Of a stretch of DNA of 64,000 nucleotides, positions 8,373 to 16,178 are shown in pieces. Within the stretch, counting starts at the first letter, position 1; every line of letters starts with the position of its first letter. The position numbers were made by a program, and so were the translations under genes. The stretch is from assembly GCA_963783355.1 (NCBI GenBank), contig CAWANF010000005.1:248001-312000 (forward strand), written 5' to 3'. Origin of the DNA: CAWANF01 sp963783355 (GTDB taxonomy: Bacteria > Bacteroidota > Rhodothermia > Balneolales > DATFMH01). The notes beneath the pieces were generated by a model. The model made no database searches. It saw only the letters and a program-made list of their open reading frames with translations, and was not told where the DNA came from.

Positions 8373-9011
8373 ATGAGTCTTGAACTGAATTATCTTGACG
8401 AATTGCTTGATCGGTATCCGATTCTCGAACCATGTAAAGAAGATATTCTCGAAGCTTATCGCATTATGGAATCGGCTTATCATCAAAGGAGAAAATTATT
8501 AATCTGTGGAAACGGAGGCAGTGCTTCCGATGCCGGCCATATTGTCGGGGAATTAATGAAAGGCTTTATAAAAAAACGGCCATTGCCGGATGCCGTAAAA
8601 AATTCTATCAATGAAAATGAGCTTGGTAAAAATATGGCAGACAAATTACAAATGGGTCTGCCTTCCATCGACTTAACGGCACATCATGCATTAATCACAG
8701 CCTTTGCAAATGATGTTGATCCGGATTTAATCTTTGCCCAGCAAGTTTTAGGCTATGGAAATGAAAGTGACATTTTATTAGCTATCAGCACATCGGGAAA
8801 TTCAGAAAATGTAGTTAATGCGGTTTATCTGGCTGGAAAATTAGGATTAAAAACGATAGGTCTGACCGGAAAAAATGGAGGCAGACTGAATGAACTCTGC
8901 GATGTTACCATACGGGTACCTGAAACCATCACTTCTAAAGTTCAGGAATTACATTTACCGGTCTATCACACACTCTGTACCATGCTCGAAGAACATTTCT
9001 TTGCTAATTAG
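8373..9011 (+). CDS. SIS-domain phosphosugar isomerase, GmhA-like
   Basis: 212 residues, similar to phosphoheptose isomerase. The phosphosugar site is seen as CGNGGSASDAGHI (45-57) and ISTSGNSENV (138-147), and the C-terminus has VQELHLPVYHTLCTMLEE, as in GmhA where E and H act in isomerisation. GmhA converts sedoheptulose 7-phosphate to heptose 7-phosphate. Compared with a typical GmhA there is an extra segment (KRPLPDAVKN...MADKLQMGLPS, about residues 68-98), so another phosphosugar substrate is possible. It follows the ROK kinase closely and is in the same direction. A GmhB-like phosphatase is 3 kb upstream. Confidence 0.78.
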   Translation: MSLELNYLDELLDRYPILEPCKEDILEAYRIMESAYHQRRKLLICGNGGSASDAGHIVGELMKGFIKKRPLPDAVKNSINENELGKNMADKLQMGLPSIDLTAHHALITAFANDVDPDLIFAQQVLGYGNESDILLAISTSGNSENVVNAVYLAGKLGLKTIGLTGKNGGRLNELCDVTIRVPETITSKVQELHLPVYHTLCTMLEEHFFAN

Positions 9012-9114
9012 TATTGAGATTTGAGTAGTGAGTAAAGAGCTCAAGGACAATTCATGAAATGCCCTTGCATCGAGCTTGCCTTTAATTTGCCTACCTTGCC
9101 TGGTTTTTATAAAC

Positions 9115-9149
9115 AAAAAAAGCCACCGGTAATATCAATCACCGATGGC
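9115..9149 (-). terminator. Rho-independent terminator for the aminotransferase-like gene
   Basis: Read on the minus strand: GCCATCGGT, a 10-base loop, ACCGGTGGC (one G-U pair), then seven T. It lies 22 bases beyond the stop of the minus-strand aminotransferase-like gene. Confidence 0.85.
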
Positions 9150-9171
9150 CTTAATGTTTGTGTGTGGACTA

Positions 9172-10464
9172 TCAAGCCTGTTTCAAGGCCTGAGCCACCC
9201 CTTCTACAATTTTGCGACAATCTTCTCTAGAGGTAAAAATATGAGTTGATATACGTATAGCATCAAGGTTCCTCTCACTAACAATACGCAACCTCATATT
9301 AAAATTTTTACCCATGTACTGATCCAGTTTGATATACGGCATTTGATCCGCTTTAAAGGTTGTCATCGATGCATACATCGAATCCACAGAAGGAGTCAAT
9401 ACATGAACGCCTTTTATCTTTTTCAAATTTTCCTGCAGATATGTTGCCAGGCTGTGGCCATATTCCGAAACACGGTCCATACCAATGGAATTTAAAAAAT
9501 CAACGGCAGCACCGATGCCTACCACGGAAGCTGCATTACGCGTCCCATACTCATAACGGCGGGCGGTTGGATAATAGCTGAATTTATCAGGAAGATGATA
9601 CCCGTTATCAGAATAAGCACCTACTTCCACCGGTTTGATTTGGTCCATTTTCTCTTTATCGACGTACAGAAAACCTGTCTCGTGAGGAGCTCCCATCCAT
9701 TTATGCGCACTTGTAGCATAGGAATCGCATCCTATATCCTTAAGATTAATAGGAATCATACCCGACGATTGGGCACCGTCGATATGAAACCAGATTCCTT
9801 TATCGTGCGCCAGTTTGGCAATTGCTTTCACGTCAAATAAAATACCCGTTGGAGCTGTAACATGACTCACCTGGATGACTCGTGTTCGTTTCGTTATTAA
9901 TTTATTGATGCGTTCCAGGTTTCCTTCCGGGCTCGTGGGATCCGGTTCAAATATTTTCACCTTGATTCCATGCTGCATCTGGCGATTCATCCATGGAAAA
10001 GATCCACCGGGATGAGCATGTGATTCAAAAATGACTTCATCTCCCCGTGAAAGTGGTATTCCTGCCCCGACAATAGAATTGCCTTCGGTGGCATTCCGGG
10101 TAAACGAAATTTCTTCGGGAGATACACCCACAAATTTAGCTACTTTTTCCCGGGCTTCATCAAACATGGAGTGGCCGGTTTCCGACATTTCCTGAAGATC
10201 CATCGTTACCTTGGCCGCAGTACTCAAAACCGGGTAAGAAGCGGGGCCAAGGCCTCCGGTATTCAGGTAAATCCGATTTTTTGTGACCGGGAACTGATCA
10301 CGCACCAGTTTCCAGAATTTTTCGTCATCATATTGACCGCGGGGAGGCCACTGAGAACCGATAGTTTGTGCTTCACTCTTTGAAAAAGACATCAGAGGCA
10401 ATGTGAATGCACCAAGTGTCCCGCCGGCGATTTTGTTAAGAAACTCTTTCCGACCGATATTCAT
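9172..10464 (-). CDS. Class V aminotransferase-fold PLP enzyme, exported (cysteine-desulfurase / isopenicillin-N-epimerase-like)
   Basis: 430 residues. The PLP lysine is K255 in ATSAHKWMGAP, and D229 in WFHIDGAQ binds the pyridine nitrogen. The N-terminus (NIGRKEFLNKIAGGTLGAFTLPL) resembles a Tat-like or Sec signal with a single arginine, so the enzyme is probably exported to the periplasm, which is unusual for a PLP enzyme. Fold-type I class V members include cysteine desulfurases, isopenicillin N epimerases and selenocysteine lyases. The reaction cannot be assigned. A TCGTGTCA site lies 55 bases upstream, linking it to the sugar regulon. Confidence 0.78.
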   Translation of the reverse strand: MNIGRKEFLNKIAGGTLGAFTLPLMSFSKSEAQTIGSQWPPRGQYDDEKFWKLVRDQFPVTKNRIYLNTGGLGPASYPVLSTAAKVTMDLQEMSETGHSMFDEAREKVAKFVGVSPEEISFTRNATEGNSIVGAGIPLSRGDEVIFESHAHPGGSFPWMNRQMQHGIKVKIFEPDPTSPEGNLERINKLITKRTRVIQVSHVTAPTGILFDVKAIAKLAHDKGIWFHIDGAQSSGMIPINLKDIGCDSYATSAHKWMGAPHETGFLYVDKEKMDQIKPVEVGAYSDNGYHLPDKFSYYPTARRYEYGTRNAASVVGIGAAVDFLNSIGMDRVSEYGHSLATYLQENLKKIKGVHVLTPSVDSMYASMTTFKADQMPYIKLDQYMGKNFNMRLRIVSERNLDAIRISTHIFTSREDCRKIVEGVAQALKQA

Positions 10465-10518
10465 AGTAATAGAGAATTGAGGTTTTGAATTAATATCTAC
10501 AGTTCAAAAATTAATTAC

Positions 10519-10526
10519 TGACACGA
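10519..10526 (-). promoter_or_regulatory. TCGTGTCA motif upstream of aminotransferase-like gene
   Basis: Exact eight-base match on the minus strand, in the direction of the gene that starts at 10464, about 55 bases upstream of its ATG. Confidence 0.5.
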
Positions 10527-10612
10527 ACAATTAATGTAAGACTATAATTTGAACGTATTGTCCAGACAATCAAGTCTGTCATACATAAATCTTGTTAAAA
10601 AATGTACTTAAA

Positions 10613-12190
10613 TCACTTTAAACTTATAATCACCTGGGCGGACATTTTCATGTCCAGATCAACGTCTACATAAGCACTGTGTTCTACCAGTACGTTTTTC
10701 ATTTCGGCAGATTTATTGTCTACCATTACTTTTCTGGCTTTTTTATTCTTTGGCAAAAAAACATGCAGATGGATATGAGATTTTTCGGATTCAATCGACA
10801 ACCGAATTTCATTTTGTTCTTCATCATAAACATATCCATAGCTGAATTCTGCTTCTGAAGCCGGGTAACTTAAGTGAATTTGTGCCTGTTTCTCGCCCGA
10901 GGCTGCCCACCTGGGTGAAAGAAGAACATTTCGAAATGAATGCCCGAGATCCTTTACTCCGCATAAGCCTTCGATAAAAGCATAAAGCATTGCTGAAGAA
11001 CCCCATCCGTCGGTTGGAAGTGCATCGGGACTCGTGCTTTCTTCTACGGTCGAGACTCTGCCATCCGGAAAATACCAGAGATACGTTTCTCCCGTTTCAT
11101 TAATCAAATCCCGGTATTGGCGAAGAATGCTTACTCCATATTCTTCAAATCCATGCTCAAATGCCGCCAACGATAATTCACCACCCGCAAGCGGAAAAAT
11201 TCCACCATTGATATAGGCGCCGGCAACCAGTTTTTCATCACCGAAAATTCCTGATGGAAATGGAGGTTCGATGCTAAACCATTCTGCGAAAGCTGAAGTT
11301 TCTTTTTTTCTCTTCTGATATTCATTAATGACAGCTACAGCAATCTCGTGCGTAGCCATTCCCCTGTTTATAGCCATCGGATTGCTGAGGCTCAACTGCT
11401 TCGCTTCATCAACACCTTCGATTTTGTGCGGAACCAGTTTATAAAAGTGGGTATAAAATTCTCCATTAAATAACAATTTATTCGCCCTGTCCCGCAATTT
11501 CAGTGCTGTCTCCGACCATTTATGCGCCTGTTCCACATAACCCGAAAACTTGTACATTTTGCTCAACAACATTGCAGACTCATAGAAACCACTGTTATCA
11601 CCATGGAAAATGCCCCAAAATGTATTATCCGTAATTTGAAAATTTAGCCACGGTGCTCTTCCGGCTGTATAATCAAAATCCCACGTGTCGATGGTATAAG
11701 CACGTTTAACAAGCTGGTGATCCGAATCCCATCGCCAGGGATGCGTCATCGTATAGTTCATGGCCTTTTCAGAATACGGCAGCATGGATTCCATCCATTC
11801 GTGGTCACCGGTTGCCTGCCAGGCTAAGTATAAGGCTTTTACAAAACGATATTCCACATCCGCTTCAACCGGAACGCGTATCCATTTTTCCCAATTTTCC
11901 CGCTCTCCGGTTCGAACCTCCGGGACAGTAGTCACATTATCATATATTCGCCCATTGGCATGCTGAGCGTTTGCAAAACTCTCGACGGCACTTTTCATAT
12001 CATGCAGGAAATAGCGTCCACCCCGCATCATATCATCATGATCCCGAATCCATAAACATTGAGAATCCGGACTTCTGAAGCCATTTACTTTTTTACCATC
12101 AAGGGTAAGCTGAATAAGGTCTTTTTTTAAAAATTGGATGATTTGCTCTGGGAATGAAGCCCATTCACCACTATCGCTGGAAATATTCAA
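10613..12190 (-). CDS. Six-hairpin (alpha/alpha)6 glycosidase, family not assigned
   Basis: 525 residues with no signal peptide, so probably cytoplasmic. The sequence has the repeating helix pairs and the acidic-aromatic motifs of six-hairpin glycosidases: LWIRDHDDMMRGG near 46-58, YTIDTWDFDYT near 165-175, and YINGGIFPLAGGELSLAAFEHGF near 323-345. The C-terminal 100 residues form a beta-sandwich-like domain. It resembles glycogen-debranching or alpha-L-rhamnosidase-like clan members, but I cannot name a GH family. Candidate general acids are the Asp/Glu in RDHDD and GGELSLAAFE. It is transcribed towards the aminotransferase-like gene, 150 bases away. A seven-copy GATACCG repeat lies just upstream of its start. 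Confidence 0.68.
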   Translation of the reverse strand: MNISSDSGEWASFPEQIIQFLKKDLIQLTLDGKKVNGFRSPDSQCLWIRDHDDMMRGGRYFLHDMKSAVESFANAQHANGRIYDNVTTVPEVRTGERENWEKWIRVPVEADVEYRFVKALYLAWQATGDHEWMESMLPYSEKAMNYTMTHPWRWDSDHQLVKRAYTIDTWDFDYTAGRAPWLNFQITDNTFWGIFHGDNSGFYESAMLLSKMYKFSGYVEQAHKWSETALKLRDRANKLLFNGEFYTHFYKLVPHKIEGVDEAKQLSLSNPMAINRGMATHEIAVAVINEYQKRKKETSAFAEWFSIEPPFPSGIFGDEKLVAGAYINGGIFPLAGGELSLAAFEHGFEEYGVSILRQYRDLINETGETYLWYFPDGRVSTVEESTSPDALPTDGWGSSAMLYAFIEGLCGVKDLGHSFRNVLLSPRWAASGEKQAQIHLSYPASEAEFSYGYVYDEEQNEIRLSIESEKSHIHLHVFLPKNKKARKVMVDNKSAEMKNVLVEHSAYVDVDLDMKMSAQVIISLK

Positions 12191-12234
12191 AACGCTGCCA
12201 AAAATTTAGAAGGGAAACTTATTGTGATTAATGT

Positions 12235-12285
<51 letters not shown>

Positions 12286-12392
12286 ATAAATCCAAGAATC
12301 AATGATATTCAATACAAAAAATCTGTGGTCATTTTTTGCAACAAACTCCCGGACCTTATAAATAGTCTGGACTCGTAGTAAAAAGGTCAAAT

Positions 12393-12426
12393 AAAAAAGA
12401 GGCCCAGCTGTAAGCTGCTGAGCCTC
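12393..12426 (-). terminator. Rho-independent terminator of the TonB receptor / PorV operon
   Basis: On the minus strand GAGGCTCAGC pairs with GCTGGGCCTC (one G-U pair) around an 8-base loop, followed by six T. It lies 13 bases beyond the stop of the PorV-like gene. Confidence 0.9.
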
Positions 12427-12439
12427 GTTATAAATCAAC

Positions 12440-13450
12440 TTAGAAATTAATTCGTAATGAGATGCGATTCACGTTCTTCAACATACTCATTTGGGTGTAA
12501 GCGTAGTCAATACCAATATCATAACCTGAGATATTATATTGAATAGTAGCACCCAACGATACTCCTTCGATAGTCGTATCAACGGCTGGACGAAGAGAAG
12601 TACCACCATCATTTGTTCCACTGTAATTAAACTTGTACCCTGCTCTGAGGAATAACAAGTCATAGAACGATACCTGGGTACCTCCAAAAATCAATTGTTG
12701 CGTATCCTGTTGTTTGACAGCATCAGCTGCTATCATCCAGCGGAAACTATCGCTGCTATAAGGATACAGCGAGGTACCAATCGCAAATGTCAATGGCAAC
12801 GGGTTGGATTGATTATAGAATTTGATGGCTGACCCGATGTTATTCAACCGGGCACCAATTTTCCATCCTAAAATTCCAATGTTATACACGGAACCGAAAT
12901 CGAATGCCACGGCCGAACCGGAAACATTGTCAATTTGTTCGTGTATATATTTAACCGTGGCACCCAATGCCAGGCGATTGATTACATACTTGGAATAGTT
13001 GACACTCATCGCCAAATCCTGATAATCGTAGGTCGACGATGTATTGTGGTCGGTAACCAATCCTTGCAGTATCGGGTCCGTATATCCATTTTGACGGTCA
13101 GCCGGAATGTTATTCAATCCAAACATCTGGAAACCAACAGTAACGGTTCCGTAGTTTTTAAGATTGTAACCAACAGCGGCAGCGCTGTATTTCAAATCTG
13201 CAATCCATTGGTTGTATGAAAATTCCGCACTGACTTTCTGCGAGCTTAACAAAGCTGTTCCCGCCGGGTTCCAGAAAATCTGGTTGGCGTCATTCGAAAA
13301 CGTGGTAACAGCAGAACCAATTCCTACTTCCCGGGCTCCTACGCCAACTTCGAGGAATGTAGCTCCGTTTCTACCCGCTTTCAGTTGTGCCTCAGCATTC
13401 GATATAAACAATCCAACACCGATTAGCACCAGAAATATAACTTTTTTCAT
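12440..13450 (-). CDS. PorV/PorQ-family outer-membrane beta-barrel protein
   Basis: 336 residues. A signal peptide ends near ...SNAEA/Q. The next segment, GRNGATFLEVGVGAREVGIGSA followed by DANQIFWNPAGTALL, is the signature of PorV/PorQ (FadL-like) proteins. The remainder alternates polar and aromatic residues in barrel strands and ends with aromatic F, as outer-membrane barrels do. In type IX secretion, PorV collects cargo after the SprA translocon and hands it to the attachment complex. Here the gene lies directly downstream of a T9SS-like cargo (36 bases), suggesting a dedicated cargo shuttle. ATG 13450 is preceded by AAGGAG. Confidence 0.82.
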   Translation of the reverse strand: MKKVIFLVLIGVGLFISNAEAQLKAGRNGATFLEVGVGAREVGIGSAVTTFSNDANQIFWNPAGTALLSSQKVSAEFSYNQWIADLKYSAAAVGYNLKNYGTVTVGFQMFGLNNIPADRQNGYTDPILQGLVTDHNTSSTYDYQDLAMSVNYSKYVINRLALGATVKYIHEQIDNVSGSAVAFDFGSVYNIGILGWKIGARLNNIGSAIKFYNQSNPLPLTFAIGTSLYPYSSDSFRWMIAADAVKQQDTQQLIFGGTQVSFYDLLFLRAGYKFNYSGTNDGGTSLRPAVDTTIEGVSLGATIQYNISGYDIGIDYAYTQMSMLKNVNRISLRINF

Positions 13451-13486
13451 GATCTAACTCCTTGCTATTTAAAATCTGTGGATTGT

Positions 13487-16150
13487 TTATCTGAGTATTG
13501 CAAAATGCCCAGTATACTCACCAGATGTACCATTCACATTCCATGATACATGGTAGATATAAAGACCACTCGCAACTTCAACACCGTCCTTTGAGAACAT
13601 GTCCCAGGTATATTTACCGTTAGAGGCGCCCGTAACAGTTGTCTGGAATACAATCTTACCAGACACATCCAAAATCGTCAGCGTATAATTAGCCGGCAGG
13701 TTCAGGAAGTTAATGTTGTGGCTCGACGCATTATTACGTACGTCATTCAGACCGGTAATTTTATACGGGTTCGGTGTTACTGTAATCAGATTTTTAACTT
13801 GATCCGGTGGTGCTACTGGTGGGTTCAGCGTAAATTCAGCTCCCATATTCTTATATGCCAGTGTCCCATCAGCTGGGAAATTAGCATTTCTTGTAGCGAA
13901 CGGATAAGTCCCACTCCAAGGAGCGTCCATACCGATGGTAGCTAAAGCAGCATTCGGAGAGTTACGTCCATTTCTTGTAAAGTTGGAAGATTCCACGTGA
14001 TCTCCTCCAACAGGACCCAACGGGCCGGTAAAGGTACCGTCTTTGTATGCTGATACATAATACCAATAGGTGAATCCGGTTATGGCATCTTTATCTTCAT
14101 AGGCGAAGTCATAACCATCGGTCTTATTGGCATCAGCATATTTACTCAATTCACTGTTCGGGATATTAGCTATCAACTGATACGTACCCCAACCAGCCGG
14201 CTGATAGGTTCCCTGGATATCACCGGTAAAGATGGTGGTATCATCGTAGAGCGGGTTAACCGGGTCAAGGAACGGTGTAATATCTGAGCCGGGAGTTTGC
14301 TGTTGCTGGTATCTGTTCACAAGTCTCATACCTTCGTCCAGATATTTGGTACGTTTGTATTGAGAAGATCTCCAGATTTTATAACCATCAACAGGTGTAA
14401 TGCCGGATACATCCGTCCAGCGAATCATTGCAGAGTTGTTAGGTGTACTTTTGACTTCCAGGTCAGGAGCGGCAGGAACCGGTAACTGGGAACGAATATC
14501 CCATCCCTGACCCCAGGCCCAGCGGGCTGCTTTTACGGCATCCCATAAACCACCGAAGCGATAGTTTACAGCATAAACCCAAACAAAGGTAACAGATTGG
14601 CCGACTTTCAACTGGAAGGGGCCAATACCGGGATCCTGTGCCTCACCAAAGGTATATTCTTTGGTATAACCAACACCATCATAGAAATTACCTTGTGCGG
14701 CCTGCGGATTCCATGCTGTTTCCCAAATCGGCTGTTCAATAGCACTTTTACCAATGTCTTCCGAAGCGTATTTGTAATCACCATTCGGACGGGCATTCGG
14801 ATTACCAACCACCCAGGTCGTCATATCATCAGGGGTTCCTGATGAGAAGAAATTTGGGTTAGGACTCAAATTAGCTGGTTTTGAACCACCATCGGTTGTT
14901 TTACCATAATCGTCATACCAGGTTGCCGTGGCATTATGAAATTCCAATTGAGAATTGGAACGGCTGCCACCCAGTGCCGGCTGCCATTGCATAGAAGTAT
15001 ACCAGCCTCTCTTGCTGCCTTTACCAATTGGATCGGTACCAAACAATGTTTGTTTATCCGGCGTTGAAGGCAGGATATCATTTAAGCTGCCGCCATTTTC
15101 AAGATCGGTAATGGCACCATCTTTTACACCAATCCAGGTATATCCACTCCAGATATCATCATAACCCCAAAGCTGGCTATAGTTGGTGATTCCGAAGTGT
15201 CTTTTACCTGCAGGCGGAGCTGTCTGGTTGGTTGTTTCACTGGCCGGAACGTTGGCATACCATACAAACATGTCGTATGGGCTACCGTTGGGATCCGGAG
15301 AACCTACATAACCAAATGTACGTCCGGCACCAAAACGGTTACCGCCCCGGTCACCATTGGTACCGAGATAAACCGAAATAGGTGTCAAAGCATCATAAGT
15401 CATGGTAACACCATCAATGTCGTTATTTGTGGCATCAGGTGTACCATCATTATTAGAATCGACAATACCGGTATTCGTCATCGTCAATTCAAAAACGATG
15501 AAGTCATTCAGGTTTTGTGTGTTCGGAGTAAACTGAATAGCACGAAGCTTCATGTCCACACCGGCTGTGGTGGGCCATCCGGCTTCATAAACCAGAGTTG
15601 TACGGGTTTTGTCGGTGAAATGAGCGGGATGAATGTAGTTCCTTGTAGGATCATTCACACCAGGTACTTTATCACCATACATGGCAAACATAAAACGGCT
15701 GGTTTTATTGGTTCCCAGCGTATCATCGGAACCGTCATGTGCACGAACCGGATTACTGCTGTTATACCCCGGCCATCCGGTGGCTTTAAACATGGGGAAC
15801 ATAATCGTCGGACTACTTCTCCATGTATTGACCATCATATAACTGCTTGGCCATTCACCGGTCGGGCTTTGCCAGTTGCTTGGCGATCCGACCATGATAT
15901 AGTTATTAACCCCACTCGCATTATATGCATTTCCGAAATAATTATCGTAAGGGTTATTCATAGGATTAATCGTATCCCATAGATCCCCGGCTGTCATATA
16001 GCCGGCTTCCGGGATATTCTGTTGTGTCCTGTTATACTTAAATATAGACGACGGCGTGTTATGGACCTGGGCTATAGCCGATTGGCTTAAGACACCCAAA
16101 ACCATGAACAGCAGGCCTGTTAAAATCACTCTTTTTTTCATAGTAACCAT
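13487..16150 (-). CDS. Large exported protein with Fn3-like region and T9SS-type C-terminal sorting domain
   Basis: 887 residues. There is a Sec signal (ILTGLLFMVLGVLSQSAIAQ); ATG 16141 (MKKRV) is an equally good start. The middle is rich in G, N, W and Y and has an Asp/Asn run (DSNNDGTPDATNNDIDG, about 230-246) like calcium-binding thrombospondin repeats. A fibronectin III-like segment starts near 565 (APDLEVKSTP...GYKIWRSS). The last 100 residues (TPNPYKITG, LTILDVSGKIVF, GKYTWDMFSKDGVEVASGLYIYHV) match the FlgD-Ig/T9SS sorting domain. The gene takes the place that SusD has next to a SusC-like receptor, so it may be a surface glycan-binding partner. That role is inference. No catalytic motif was recognised. 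Confidence 0.72.
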   Translation of the reverse strand: MVTMKKRVILTGLLFMVLGVLSQSAIAQVHNTPSSIFKYNRTQQNIPEAGYMTAGDLWDTINPMNNPYDNYFGNAYNASGVNNYIMVGSPSNWQSPTGEWPSSYMMVNTWRSSPTIMFPMFKATGWPGYNSSNPVRAHDGSDDTLGTNKTSRFMFAMYGDKVPGVNDPTRNYIHPAHFTDKTRTTLVYEAGWPTTAGVDMKLRAIQFTPNTQNLNDFIVFELTMTNTGIVDSNNDGTPDATNNDIDGVTMTYDALTPISVYLGTNGDRGGNRFGAGRTFGYVGSPDPNGSPYDMFVWYANVPASETTNQTAPPAGKRHFGITNYSQLWGYDDIWSGYTWIGVKDGAITDLENGGSLNDILPSTPDKQTLFGTDPIGKGSKRGWYTSMQWQPALGGSRSNSQLEFHNATATWYDDYGKTTDGGSKPANLSPNPNFFSSGTPDDMTTWVVGNPNARPNGDYKYASEDIGKSAIEQPIWETAWNPQAAQGNFYDGVGYTKEYTFGEAQDPGIGPFQLKVGQSVTFVWVYAVNYRFGGLWDAVKAARWAWGQGWDIRSQLPVPAAPDLEVKSTPNNSAMIRWTDVSGITPVDGYKIWRSSQYKRTKYLDEGMRLVNRYQQQQTPGSDITPFLDPVNPLYDDTTIFTGDIQGTYQPAGWGTYQLIANIPNSELSKYADANKTDGYDFAYEDKDAITGFTYWYYVSAYKDGTFTGPLGPVGGDHVESSNFTRNGRNSPNAALATIGMDAPWSGTYPFATRNANFPADGTLAYKNMGAEFTLNPPVAPPDQVKNLITVTPNPYKITGLNDVRNNASSHNINFLNLPANYTLTILDVSGKIVFQTTVTGASNGKYTWDMFSKDGVEVASGLYIYHVSWNVNGTSGEYTGHFAILR

Positions 16151-16178
16151 AGGTTTAAACTTGAATATGAAATTTCAC

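Noticed and set aside
15197..15982. Plus-strand open frame of 261 codons opposite the T9SS-type protein gene
   Set aside because: The residues are low-complexity and have no motif. The minus-strand protein there has a signal peptide and sorting domain, so this is an antisense shadow.
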